Positions 37,322 through 46,286 of a stretch of DNA of 64,000 nucleotides are shown here, in pieces. The notes under the pieces were generated by a model. The model was given only the letters and a program-made list of their open reading frames with translations. It was not told the origin of the DNA and did no database searches. The translations under genes and the position numbers were made by a program. This DNA comes from Stutzerimonas frequens (GTDB lineage: Bacteria; Pseudomonadota; Gammaproteobacteria; Pseudomonadales; Pseudomonadaceae): positions 62,001 to 126,000 of the forward strand of contig NZ_JAMOHM010000010.1 in the NCBI RefSeq assembly GCF_024448335.1. Direction: 5' to 3'. Each line of letters begins with the position of its first letter. The first letter of the stretch is position 1.

Positions 37322-38513
37322 AACCTTCTCCGGCGCCCTGCGCTACTACTTCGACATGGCCGGGATCTCCTGGCTGCTGTACCTGCCCAAGATTGCCTGT
37401 CTGGCGGCGCTGAGCCTGGAACTGCTGCGCTATCGCGGCTGGCCACTGTTCTGGCTGGTGCTGCTCGGCCTGGTGACGTCCAGCCAGCTGGCGCTGATGC
37501 ATGGGGCGGAGCTGCACAACATCGGCTTCAGCCTGTTCATCTACATCCCGCTGCTGTTCGGCCTGATCTGCGGCCGGCACCTGGAGCTGCGGCTCGGGCT
37601 GCTGCGGCGAGTCATCGGCTTCTGCCTCATCGCCTCGTTCGTCGGCATCGCCCTGGACCTGCTCACCAGCGTGCCGTGGAAGGGCTACAGCTACATGGTC
37701 GGCGAGGTGGAACTGAGCGCCAACCGCTCCTGGGCGTTCGACGACATCGACCGCATCGGCGGTTTCGCCCGCATGTCCACGGCGCTGTCGGTGATGATCG
37801 CGATCTACAGCCTGTTCATCGCCGCGTTCACCCGCTCGCGGCTGCTGCGGCTGATGCTGTATGTCGCCGCGCTGATCGGCATCGTGCTGACCACCAACAA
37901 GTCCACCGCGGCGGCCTATGTGCTGACCCTGCTGATGCTGATCGTCACCGCATATCGTTTTGCCAGCGCCACGGCTTTTCTCGTTGCAGTGCTGGTCGGC
38001 CTGATGCTGCCGATGGCCAGCCTGGTGCTGAGCCTGGACCCCAATGCGGCCAACAATGGCACCTTGCTCGCCTCGTTCGCCGACCGGCTGATCAACAGCT
38101 GGCCGAACTTCATCGGCGTCATCACCCGTGAAGGCTGGGGCTGGTGGGGCGCCGGCTTCGGCACGGTGGGCAGCGCCGGCCAGGTCTATCCGCTGCCGGG
38201 GCTGGAGCTGCTGAGCATCGCCGACAACACCGCGCTGTATCTGTGGGGGATGCTCGGGATCTTCGGCGTGCTGCTCTACCTGCTGACCTTCCCGCTCATG
38301 CTGCGCCTGCACGAGCGCGGTTCACGGTGGCGCAACGCGCTGCTGCCCATCGTGTTCTGCCTGTGTCTCGTGGCCTGGGCCACCGATGTGCTGGAGGTGA
38401 CCACGGCCACCCTGTTCCTCGGCCTGGCGATCTCCCATGTGCTGACCCCGGCCCGGTCGCCGGCCGACGGCCTCGCCGCCCAGCGACTGCCCGAACTGCA
38501 ACGCCTGATCTGA
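37215..38513 (+). CDS. Wzy-like O-antigen/EPS polymerase
   Basis: The 432-residue protein has about ten to eleven hydrophobic helices and a large periplasmic loop near the middle and C-terminal third (about 285-345), the layout of Wzy/WaaL-type proteins. It should link flipped repeat units at the periplasmic face. It is the only polymerase candidate in the operon. The start is the ATG at 37215, 107 bases inside the preceding glycosyltransferase gene, with GGGAACGAG upstream. Wzy sequences diverge strongly, so the call rests on topology and context. Confidence 0.8.
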   Translation: MNQSLLITPRPRDSNPLAFDKSTLLTLVVASLLLTETFSGALRYYFDMAGISWLLYLPKIACLAALSLELLRYRGWPLFWLVLLGLVTSSQLALMHGAELHNIGFSLFIYIPLLFGLICGRHLELRLGLLRRVIGFCLIASFVGIALDLLTSVPWKGYSYMVGEVELSANRSWAFDDIDRIGGFARMSTALSVMIAIYSLFIAAFTRSRLLRLMLYVAALIGIVLTTNKSTAAAYVLTLLMLIVTAYRFASATAFLVAVLVGLMLPMASLVLSLDPNAANNGTLLASFADRLINSWPNFIGVITREGWGWWGAGFGTVGSAGQVYPLPGLELLSIADNTALYLWGMLGIFGVLLYLLTFPLMLRLHERGSRWRNALLPIVFCLCLVAWATDVLEVTTATLFLGLAISHVLTPARSPADGLAAQRLPELQRLI

Positions 38514-38529
38514 GCCTCAACCCTCACGG

Positions 38530-39861
38530 ATGATCCACATGACGATGCGCTCTACCCTGCTCAACGCCGTACTGTACGGCGGTCTGCTCGGCTGTTCGTT
38601 CCCGATTACGGCGCAAACCGTTGACGAACCCTTCGTCGTCGGTGTCTGCGCCCATGAGCTGCACAAAGGCGACCCCAGCGGTCGCGCCTACGCCATGATG
38701 CGCGATGCCGGCATCACCTCGGTACGCACCGATGCCCACTGGGCCTATGTCGAGCGCCAGCCGAACCAGCTGAAGATCGAACCGTCCTGGCAGCGCTACC
38801 TGAAGGAAACCGCCCGCCATGGCCTGAGTACCCAGTTCATTCTCGGTTATGGAAACCAGCATCACGGGGGTGGCGAGAAGCCCAGAAGCGAGCCGGTGCG
38901 GGCCGCGTACAACCGCTATGTCGACTTCGTTACCGAGAACCTCAAGGGCCAGGTGGCCTATTACGAGATCTGGAACGAGTGGGACGTGGAAGACCCCCGC
39001 GACCCGGCGTTCACCCAGGACTACGCCCGGCTCATCGCCGACGCGGCAGGGATCATCCGCCAGCGTGACCCGGCTGCTACCGTGCTGGCCGGCGCCGTGA
39101 CCAGCCAGGGCATCGAGTCTGGTTTCGCTCTGCGCCTGCTGGAGAACGGCCTGATGCAGTCGGTGGACGGCCTCTCGCTGCACCCCTACGTGCATTGCCG
39201 CGGTTGGCGGCGCAATACACCGGAAGCCTGGATCGACTGGATGGCCGAGGTAGACAAGGAACTGACCCGCGCCGCCGGGCGTCCGGTGCCGCTCTACCTG
39301 ACCGAGATGGCCTGGCCCTCGCACCAGGGCGCGTGCGGCATCGACGAAAACCTGCAGGCCGCCTACCTGGCGCGGGCATTCTTCCTCGCCCGAACGCTGC
39401 CGAACATCAAGGGCATGTGGTGGTACGACTTCCGCAACGACGGCACCGACAAGACCGAGCGCGAGCACAACTTCGGCCTGGTGCGTCAGGATTTCACGCC
39501 CAAACCGGCCTACCCGGTACTCGCCGCGATCAGCGAGATCGTCAGCCAGTACGCCTACCTCGGGCGCCTGGAAAACACCGCGAATGACGTGGTGATGTTG
39601 CGCTTCGCCCGGGGCGAGGACGAACTGCTGGTGGCCTGGAGCACCGGCAAGCCAAGGACCGTCGAGCTGCGCGGCAACGAGAACAACGAAGGCATCACCG
39701 GGCGCGTGGCGATGATTGATACCGCGCAACCCCGCCACGGACGGGTGACCACTGGCAACGAATGGCGCTGCCCGGCCAGTGACGACGCCTGCAGCACCAC
39801 GGTGAAGCTCGACGGCTTTCCCAAGATCATCAGCCTGCGCGCCGTCGCCCCCGAGGGCTGA
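38530..39861 (+). CDS. PslG-like glycoside hydrolase (GH39-type)
   Basis: An exported glycoside hydrolase of 443 residues with a signal peptide (LLNAVLYGGLLGCSFPITAQ). The TIM barrel has the acid/base glutamate in YYEIWNEWDVED (about residues 138-149) and the nucleophile glutamate in LYLTEMAWPS (about 257-266). Size, layout and motifs resemble P. aeruginosa PslG, which cuts the Psl polymer during secretion. Here it probably trims this EPS in the periplasm. Three in-frame ATGs (38530, 38539, 38545) are possible starts; the first is used. Confidence 0.88.
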   Translation: MIHMTMRSTLLNAVLYGGLLGCSFPITAQTVDEPFVVGVCAHELHKGDPSGRAYAMMRDAGITSVRTDAHWAYVERQPNQLKIEPSWQRYLKETARHGLSTQFILGYGNQHHGGGEKPRSEPVRAAYNRYVDFVTENLKGQVAYYEIWNEWDVEDPRDPAFTQDYARLIADAAGIIRQRDPAATVLAGAVTSQGIESGFALRLLENGLMQSVDGLSLHPYVHCRGWRRNTPEAWIDWMAEVDKELTRAAGRPVPLYLTEMAWPSHQGACGIDENLQAAYLARAFFLARTLPNIKGMWWYDFRNDGTDKTEREHNFGLVRQDFTPKPAYPVLAAISEIVSQYAYLGRLENTANDVVMLRFARGEDELLVAWSTGKPRTVELRGNENNEGITGRVAMIDTAQPRHGRVTTGNEWRCPASDDACSTTVKLDGFPKIISLRAVAPEG

Positions 39862-39998
39862 GCACACGCGACAGCCCGCGGATCGAGGCGCCCGTGCGAA
39901 TCGCCTGCCGGTGACATTGCCGGTCGCAGGGATGCCCATCGCCCGCGCTGGTTGATCTTCCCAACCGAATACCTGGTACCCCCGCAAGGAGAACCCGG
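39862..39998 (+). other. Short gap inside the EPS operon
   Basis: A gap of 137 bases between the hydrolase and the next glycosyltransferase gene is one of the longer gaps in the operon. It shows no promoter or terminator that I can support. AAGGAG just before 39999 is the ribosome site of the next gene. Confidence 0.4.
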
Positions 39999-41111
39999 AT
40001 GATCGTCATCAACGCACGATTCCTCACCCAGGAGACCCGCGGCGTACAACGCTTCGCCGAACAGGTCTGCCTGGAGCTGGGCGCGACGCGCAACGACCTG
40101 ACCTTCGTCGCCCCGCACGACATTCGCATGCACGACAGCGCCAAGCGCCTGCAGGTGCGCTGCATCGGTCGCCACAGCGGCCATCTATGGGAACAGTTGG
40201 ATTTGCCACTGTGGCTGGCGCGCAACGGCTCGCCGCCGCTGGTCTCGCTGTGCAACACCGCGCCGCTGATCTACCGCAACCAGGTCGCGACCCATCACGA
40301 CATTACCTATGTCCGCCACCCGGAGAGCTACTCACGCGCCTTCCGCGGTTTCTACAAGGGGCTGACGCCATTGCTGCTCAGACGCATCAAGGCGCTGATC
40401 ACGGTCAGCGACTTTTCCCGCCGGGAAATCGCCGGTTACTACGGTTACCCGAGCGAGAAGATCTGCGTGGTGCCCAACGCCGTCGCCCGGACGTTCCGTC
40501 CGCCCGATCCGCAGGCGCCCAATGAGCGGGACAAGCCCTACCTGCTGGCGGTTTCCTCGCCCAATGCGCACAAGAACTTCGCCCGCATGGTCGCGGCATT
40601 CCTCAGCCTGGAGGGCTTCGACGACGTCGAGCTGCACATCGTCGGCGATTCGCATTCGGTGTTCTCCGGCACCGATTGCAGCGTAAGCGATGACGGCCGG
40701 GTGTGCCTGCTCGGGCGCATCGACGATGCGCAGCTGGTGCGTGAGTACCAGGGTGCCCGGGCTTTCGTCTTCCCGTCGCTGTACGAAGGCTTCGGCATTC
40801 CACCGTTGGAGGCTCAGGCCTGCGGCTGTCCGGTGATCGCGGCGCGGGCGGCATCGATACCGGAGGTGCTGGGCGAAAGCGTGCTGTACTTCGACCCACT
40901 CGACATCGAGGACATCGCCCGCTGCATGGGCCATGTGCTGCGCGATGCGCAGCTGCGCGACGACCTGCGCACCCTGGGCGAAGGCAATGTGCTGCGCTAC
41001 TCCTGGAAACGCTCGGCACAGATCGTCTCGCAACTCATCGACCAGACCCTGACCGGCAAGCGCAGCCCGCCTCCGATGGTTGCCTGGTCATCCGAGCGGC
41101 GCCTGCCCTGA
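39999..41111 (+). CDS. Family 4 (group 1) glycosyltransferase
   Basis: A 370-residue GT-B enzyme: N-terminus IVINARFLTQETRGVQRFAE, donor-site region LLAVSSPNAHKNFARMVAAF and E-x7-E in YEGFGIPPLEAQACGCP. It is similar to mannosyl- and rhamnosyltransferases of LPS and Psl-type loci, but donor specificity cannot be told. AAGGAGAA is well placed before the ATG. Second of three GT4 enzymes in the operon. Confidence 0.93.
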   Translation: MIVINARFLTQETRGVQRFAEQVCLELGATRNDLTFVAPHDIRMHDSAKRLQVRCIGRHSGHLWEQLDLPLWLARNGSPPLVSLCNTAPLIYRNQVATHHDITYVRHPESYSRAFRGFYKGLTPLLLRRIKALITVSDFSRREIAGYYGYPSEKICVVPNAVARTFRPPDPQAPNERDKPYLLAVSSPNAHKNFARMVAAFLSLEGFDDVELHIVGDSHSVFSGTDCSVSDDGRVCLLGRIDDAQLVREYQGARAFVFPSLYEGFGIPPLEAQACGCPVIAARAASIPEVLGESVLYFDPLDIEDIARCMGHVLRDAQLRDDLRTLGEGNVLRYSWKRSAQIVSQLIDQTLTGKRSPPPMVAWSSERRLP

Positions 41112-41156
41112 GCGCCCTCCCCGGTTCGTTCGTTCAATCATCAAGCGAGGCAGACC

Positions 41157-42191
41157 ATGGAACGGTTGGCACATGTCGATGCGCTGCGCGGCGGCGCAGC
41201 ACTCCTGCTGCTCATGCACGCGCTGCCGCTAGCAACGGCCGACGGCGCTACGGCGGGCCTGGGCGTAGACCTCTGGCTGCTGGCGACGCTCTGGTTTTTG
41301 CTCGGCTGCGGCTTCGTGGTGCCGGCCAGTCTGCATGCCAGCAGCGATGGCGGACGCGGCTTCGTGGTGCGCCGTCTGCTGCGCCTGGTGCCGCTTTACC
41401 TGCTGGCCGCGCTGCTGACGGCGCTGCTGCTGCCGGAGGCGTCAGCCTGGCTGCCCGGGGTGACAGCAGCCAAGCAAGCCATCCCGTTCGAGGTCGCCAG
41501 CGCCTACGGCGCGATGCCGCCGATCCTGTTGTTCTATCTGCTGTGCCTGTTGATGCATCAGCTCGGCCTGCTGCACAGCGTTAGTCTGCGCGCCGGTGCC
41601 GCTCTGCTGCTGTTGGCCTGCTCGCTCCTGCTGGCGCTGGCCCGGCAGCTGCTGGATGGCGCATTGCCGGTCACGCTGCCGCTGCTGGTGTCGCTGATGC
41701 TGTTCGCCTCCCTGCGGCACGAGGCGCAGCATGCCGACAGTAGCTATGCCCGCCGCCGCGCCCGGGAATACGCACGCTACACGCGACGAGCCTACGTGCT
41801 GGTGCTGCCGGTCATCTTTCTCGCTGGCTGGTCGCAGGGCGAAGCGGCCTGGGCACGGCAGCTGCTGACCTACGCCGTGGCGCTGGCCGGCTTCGTGCTG
41901 CTCACCGGTCGCCTGACGATAGGCACGCCGCTGCTGGTCTGGCTGGGCCAGCTCGGTTATGGGCTCTATCTGCTGTTGCCAGCGATGCAGCGACTGGCCG
42001 CGCTGTTGATGCAAAACCTCGCAATCAGCGGGCCGGGCGCGGTAATCGGCACCGCACTGCTGGGTCTGCTGCTGGCACTGGGCAGCGCCATGCTCTGTCG
42101 CTGGCTGCTAGAGCAACCGCTGGCACACGCCGGCAAGCGCCTCACCGGGCAAAGCGGCCTGCTGCCGCTGGCACGCCTGCACATGCGCTGA
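41157..42191 (+). CDS. Acyltransferase-3-like membrane protein
   Basis: A 344-residue integral membrane protein with about ten helices. The N-terminus reads LAHVDALRGGAALLLLMHAL, the acyltransferase-3 pattern with the conserved histidine, and basic residues (VVRRLLRLVPLYLL) fit the next conserved block. It probably O-acylates the EPS. It is more Leu/Ala-rich and diverged than the second acyltransferase downstream, so the substrate may differ. GCGAGG lies ten bases before the ATG. Confidence 0.82.
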   Translation: MERLAHVDALRGGAALLLLMHALPLATADGATAGLGVDLWLLATLWFLLGCGFVVPASLHASSDGGRGFVVRRLLRLVPLYLLAALLTALLLPEASAWLPGVTAAKQAIPFEVASAYGAMPPILLFYLLCLLMHQLGLLHSVSLRAGAALLLLACSLLLALARQLLDGALPVTLPLLVSLMLFASLRHEAQHADSSYARRRAREYARYTRRAYVLVLPVIFLAGWSQGEAAWARQLLTYAVALAGFVLLTGRLTIGTPLLVWLGQLGYGLYLLLPAMQRLAALLMQNLAISGPGAVIGTALLGLLLALGSAMLCRWLLEQPLAHAGKRLTGQSGLLPLARLHMR

Positions 42192-42256
42192 CCATCCCCG
42201 TTTCATGCCTGCAAGGCGGCCCCGCCGCCGATCCTCTAGACCAAGGAAGTCAATCC

Positions 42257-43462
42257 ATGAAAGTTGCCATCGTTCACGACTGGCTGGTGACCTACGCCGG
42301 CGCCGAGCGCGTGCTCGCCGGGCTGTGCGCCGTGTGGCCGGACGCCGACCTGTTCGCCGTCATCGATTTCCTATCCGATGAAGACCGCGCCCACCTCGGC
42401 GGCAAGCGCGCCACCACGACCTTTATCCAGCAGTTGCCCAAGGCCCGCACGCACTATCAGAAGTATCTGCCGCTGATGCCGCTGGCCATCGAGCAGCTGG
42501 ACATGTCGGCCTACGATCTGGTCATTTCCAGCAGCCATGCGGTGGCCAAGGGCGTGCTGACCGGCCCCAACCAGCTGCACATCAGCTACGTGCATTCGCC
42601 CATTCGCTACGCCTGGGATCTGCAGCACCAGTACCTGCACGAAGCCAGCCTGGAGCGCGGCGTCAAGGCCAAGCTGGCGCGCATGCTGCTGCACTACATG
42701 CGCATGTGGGATCAGCGCACCGCCAGTGGCGTCGACGAGTTCATCGCCAATTCGCATTTCATCGGCCGGCGCATCAACAAGAGTTACCGGCGCCAGTCCA
42801 CGGTGATCTACCCCCCGGTGGATACCCGCCAGTTCACCCTGCACGAGGCCAAGGAAGACTTCTACCTGACCGCCTCTCGCATGGTGCCGTACAAGAAGAT
42901 TCCGCTGATCGTCGAGGCCTTCGCGGCGATGCCGGACAAGCGCCTGATCGTGATCGGCAGCGGCCCGGAGATGGACAAGGCCCGCGAAGTCGCCGGGCCC
43001 AATGTGTCCCTGCTCGGTTATCAGAGCTTCGAGGTGCTGCTGCGCCACATGCAGCGCGCCAGGGCCTTCGTCTTCGCCGCAGAAGAGGATTTCGGCATCG
43101 CGCCGATCGAGGCCCAGGCCTGCGGCACCCCGGTGATCGCCTACGGTCGCGGCGGCGTGCTGGAAACCGTGCGGGGGCTCGAGCATGCCGAGCCCACCGG
43201 GGTGTTCTACCCCGAGCAGACAACCGCTTCGATCATCGCGGCCATCGACGAGTTCGAACGCCAGCGCGCGCGCATCAGCGCGGCAAGCTGCCGGCGCAAC
43301 GCCGAACGTTTCTCGGGTGAGCGATTCGAGCTGGAGATCCGCGCCTTCGTCGAGGCGCGACTGCGCGAAGCCAGGCTCGGCGACGGCCTGGCCCTGGCGC
43401 CCAGTTCCCAACCGAGCACGCCTCTCTATCCGGCCGCGGTGGTTCCGATAAAGCACGCCTGA
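42257..43462 (+). CDS. Family 4 (group 1) glycosyltransferase
   Basis: A 401-residue GT-B enzyme: KVAIVHDWLVTYAGAERVLA at the N-terminus, YLTASRMVPYKKIPLIVEAF in the donor domain, and E-x7-E in EEDFGIAPIEAQACGTP. The N-terminal pattern is found in mannosyltransferases of colanic-acid and LPS loci. AAGGAAG lies eleven bases before the ATG. The C-terminal 30 residues are Pro/Ser-rich and outside the fold. Confidence 0.93.
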   Translation: MKVAIVHDWLVTYAGAERVLAGLCAVWPDADLFAVIDFLSDEDRAHLGGKRATTTFIQQLPKARTHYQKYLPLMPLAIEQLDMSAYDLVISSSHAVAKGVLTGPNQLHISYVHSPIRYAWDLQHQYLHEASLERGVKAKLARMLLHYMRMWDQRTASGVDEFIANSHFIGRRINKSYRRQSTVIYPPVDTRQFTLHEAKEDFYLTASRMVPYKKIPLIVEAFAAMPDKRLIVIGSGPEMDKAREVAGPNVSLLGYQSFEVLLRHMQRARAFVFAAEEDFGIAPIEAQACGTPVIAYGRGGVLETVRGLEHAEPTGVFYPEQTTASIIAAIDEFERQRARISAASCRRNAERFSGERFELEIRAFVEARLREARLGDGLALAPSSQPSTPLYPAAVVPIKHA

Positions 43463-43499
43463 CCACACCCTTCCCCATCACATTTACGAGGTTTCAAGG

Positions 43500-43841
43500 A
43501 TGAACACAGTAAAGCAATGGCTGCGGGCGACCCGCGCGCTCGGCTTTGCCCTTGTGCTGATGAGCGGATCGAGCGGTGCCATGAGCATGAGCGAACCGCT
43601 TTCGACCGCCCCGGCACAGCCGTCACCCGGCGCCACCGACGACCACGCATGCGACCCCGCCAACGGCCCCAGCGTCATCGCCTACCGACCCGCCCCGGCC
43701 ACTGTCGCACCGCACTGCGGCGCATCCGGCGGTGGCCAGAAGGCCAGCCCGCTGCCGGGCGCTCGACAGCATCGTTTCGCTGAACCCGCCTCGGACTCGC
43801 TTCCTACCCGGCCGGTGGACAACAGACGTTATTCATTCTGA
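43500..43841 (+). CDS. Small exported protein of unknown function in the EPS operon
   Basis: The 113-residue protein has a signal peptide (TRALGFALVLMSGSSGAMS) and a short mature part rich in Pro, Ala and Ser with two Cys (CDPANG and HCGASGG) that might pair. GAGG lies nine bases before the ATG. No family is recognised. Position between two glycosyltransferase genes suggests a role in EPS export or surface retention, as inference only. Confidence 0.65.
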   Translation: MNTVKQWLRATRALGFALVLMSGSSGAMSMSEPLSTAPAQPSPGATDDHACDPANGPSVIAYRPAPATVAPHCGASGGGQKASPLPGARQHRFAEPASDSLPTRPVDNRRYSF

Positions 43842-43878
43842 TCAGGGCCCGCAGCCCCGCTTCTTCAGGAGCTACAGC

Positions 43879-44088
43879 ATGAGCACAGACGCACCATCCA
43901 GGACCTCGCTGGTTCTGGCGGACGGCTACTCCTATACCGAACTCATTCCCGCTCCGGGCGCCAGCGGCGCCCCGGGGGAAACCTTCATTCGGGTATTCCA
44001 CGCCTTTTTCAGCCCCGACGACGATGATCGGCTAGCCCCCGCGGCGCCCACCGGCGACATCCCAGTCACCACCTCCGAACAAGGCTGA
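43879..44088 (+). CDS. Small cytoplasmic protein of unknown function in the EPS operon
   Basis: The 69-residue acidic protein has no signal peptide or membrane helix. It has a short structured centre (ETFIRVFHAFFSPDDDD) and a Pro/Ala-rich tail. CAGGAG lies eight bases before the ATG, and its stop is three bases before the next glycosyltransferase, so it is probably translated. I do not recognise the family. Confidence 0.6.
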   Translation: MSTDAPSRTSLVLADGYSYTELIPAPGASGAPGETFIRVFHAFFSPDDDDRLAPAAPTGDIPVTTSEQG

Positions 44089-44091
44089 GGA

Positions 44092-45168
44092 ATGCCCGCC
44101 ATGTCGAACCTTGCATGCCCCGAAGCCCTGCGTCCGTGCGTGAATGCCGCCGAGCTGCCCGACGAGGCGGCCCTTAAGCAAACCACCATCGTCACGGTGA
44201 CCTATGGCGAGCGCCTGCCATTCCTCCAGCGCCTGATCGAGCAGGCCTTCCGCTTCGAGCAGATCACACGCGTGCTGGTGGTCAGCAATGCGTCACGCGC
44301 GCCGCTGGAGCAGCTCTGCAGCCGCTGGCCCGGCCAGGTACGCATCATTTCGCTGGAGCACAACACCGGCTCGGCCAACGGTTACGCGGTCGGGCTGCAG
44401 GCGGCGCTCGCCGAGGGCGCGCATTACATCTGGATGATGGATGACGACAATGCACCCACCGCGGCCGCCGTACGCCTGCTGCACGAGGAGCTGGCCCGCC
44501 TCGGTCAGGAGGTCGGCCTGGATCGCGCCGCGGTACTGGGCTTTCGTGCCAGTCAGCAGGAGGATATCGCCCGCGGCGTACCGGGCCGCTTCGCCATCCA
44601 GCCGCGCTCCAGCTACTTCGGATTTCACGTCGCGCAGCTGCCCTACAAGATCTGGCGCCGCCTGCCTTGGGGGCGCCCGCAAGGCATCCCGCCGCGTACG
44701 CTGGACCTGCCGTTCGCACCCTATGGTGGCATGCTCGCCCACCGCAGCCTGTACCAGACCATCGGCGTGCCACTGCGCGAGCTGGTGCTCTACGCCGACG
44801 ACACCGAGTACACCCGCCGCATCACTGCCGGTGGCGGCCGGCTGCGCCTGGTCACCGACGCCGTGATCGACGAGCTGGAGCTGTCGTGGAACATCAAGGC
44901 CCACACCCGCAACATCTACGAAGCCTTCCTGCTCGGTGACTCGGACTTTCGCGCCTACTACACCGCACGCAACCAGGCCTGGTTCGACACCCACATCTGG
45001 GCGGCCTCGCCCTGGCTGTACCGCCTGAACCGGCGGATCTTCCTTGCGCTGCTGCGCTACATCGCCCGGCGGCATCAGACTCCGCAGCGGCTGCGGTTGA
45101 TCGAGCAGGCCATCCGTGACGGCGAGAGCCGCACGCTGGGAATGAACCAGACCTTTCCGCTGCGCTGA
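44092..45168 (+). CDS. Family 2 glycosyltransferase
   Basis: A 358-residue GT-A glycosyltransferase: TIVTVTYGERLPFLQRLIEQA at the start of the fold, SLEHNTGSANGYAVGLQAAL for the nucleotide and IWMMDDDNAP with the metal-binding DDD. It resembles GlfT/rhamnosyltransferase-like GT2 proteins. Either the ATG at 44092 or the one at 44101 could be the start; both have AAGG or GAGG at a fair distance. Second GT2 of the operon. Confidence 0.92.
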   Translation: MPAMSNLACPEALRPCVNAAELPDEAALKQTTIVTVTYGERLPFLQRLIEQAFRFEQITRVLVVSNASRAPLEQLCSRWPGQVRIISLEHNTGSANGYAVGLQAALAEGAHYIWMMDDDNAPTAAAVRLLHEELARLGQEVGLDRAAVLGFRASQQEDIARGVPGRFAIQPRSSYFGFHVAQLPYKIWRRLPWGRPQGIPPRTLDLPFAPYGGMLAHRSLYQTIGVPLRELVLYADDTEYTRRITAGGGRLRLVTDAVIDELELSWNIKAHTRNIYEAFLLGDSDFRAYYTARNQAWFDTHIWAASPWLYRLNRRIFLALLRYIARRHQTPQRLRLIEQAIRDGESRTLGMNQTFPLR

Positions 45169-45188
45169 CCACACCCAAGGGGAAACCG

Positions 45189-46286
45189 ATGCACGCGCCA
45201 ACCACCGCGCCAAGAGACAACAACTTCGATTTTCTGCGATTCTTCGCCGCCTCGATGGTGGTGTTCGGCCATAGCTACGGGTTGTCCGGGCAGGCTGACC
45301 GGGAGCCCCTGCGCCTGTTCAGCGGCAGCTACGACTCGGCGGACATCGCCGTGCACATCTTCTTCGTCATGAGCGGCTTTCTCATCGCTGGCTCATGGCT
45401 GAACAGTCGCAGCGTGCTGGATTTCGCCGCCAAGCGGGCCTTGCGCATCCTTCCGGCGTTGCTCGTATCGGTGCTGTTGGCGGTCCTGCTGGTCGGCCCG
45501 CTGGCGACGGCGCTGCCGCTGGGCGACTATTTCGCCGCACCCGGCACACTCGCCTACCTGAGCAATGCCGCGCTGATCACCGAGTTCCGCCTGCCCGGGA
45601 CCTTTTCCAGCAATCCGTTTCCACATACGGTCAACGGCTCGCTGTGGACGCTGCCCTATGAGGTGCTGATGTATGCCTCGGTGCTCACCCTGGGGTTGCT
45701 CAAGTGCTTCGGTCGCAACAGCGCGCTGATCGGCCTGTTTCTGCTGGTGGGCGTGCACTTTCATCTGATGCCGCTTCTCGAGCTGCAGAGCGACCTGCTA
45801 CGCAAGGCCTCGCGGTTGGGGATGTTCTTCTATGCCGGCGTAGTGCTGTACCTGTACCGCTTGCGCATTCACTGGCACTGGACGCTCGCCTGGCTACTGC
45901 TCGCGGCCAATCTCGTCAGCGCCCGCAGCGACCACTGGGAACTGGTGCACCTGCTCACCCTGCCGTACCTGACGCTCTACCTGGCACACTTGCGCGTGCC
46001 GCGCCTGGCCGGTTTCGGCAAGGCCGGCGACTTCTCCTACGGCCTGTACATCTTCAGTTTTCCACTTCAGCAACTGCTGATGCACTGGACCGATGGGCAG
46101 CTATCCCTGGTTCCCTTCATGCTGCTGAGCTTCGCCGGCAGCCTGCTGCTGGCCGTGCTGTCCTGGCATCTGATCGAGGCGCCGGCCCTGCGCCTCAAGC
46201 GCTACCTGCCGCGCGCCCCGCGCAGCGACCAGGCCGCCGCTACGGCGGCCATCGTCCCGCCGGTCAGGGTACGGCGAATACCCTGA
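45189..46286 (+). CDS. OafA-type acyltransferase (acyltransferase-3 family)
   Basis: A 365-residue membrane protein with about ten helices and clear acyltransferase-3 motifs: NNFDFLRFFAASMVVFGHSY with the catalytic-type histidine, FFVMSGFLIAGSW, and KRALRILPALL. It probably acetylates EPS residues. It is the last gene of the EPS operon; its stop overlaps by 23 bases the stop end of the convergent TPR gene, and no intrinsic terminator is visible. Confidence 0.93.
   Translation: MHAPTTAPRDNNFDFLRFFAASMVVFGHSYGLSGQADREPLRLFSGSYDSADIAVHIFFVMSGFLIAGSWLNSRSVLDFAAKRALRILPALLVSVLLAVLLVGPLATALPLGDYFAAPGTLAYLSNAALITEFRLPGTFSSNPFPHTVNGSLWTLPYEVLMYASVLTLGLLKCFGRNSALIGLFLLVGVHFHLMPLLELQSDLLRKASRLGMFFYAGVVLYLYRLRIHWHWTLAWLLLAANLVSARSDHWELVHLLTLPYLTLYLAHLRVPRLAGFGKAGDFSYGLYIFSFPLQQLLMHWTDGQLSLVPFMLLSFAGSLLLAVLSWHLIEAPALRLKRYLPRAPRSDQAAATAAIVPPVRVRRIP

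Noticed and set aside
38524-39987. A 487-residue open frame antisense to the PslG-like hydrolase
   Set aside because: The + strand gene has a signal peptide and both catalytic glutamates; the antisense frame has neither ribosome site nor domain.
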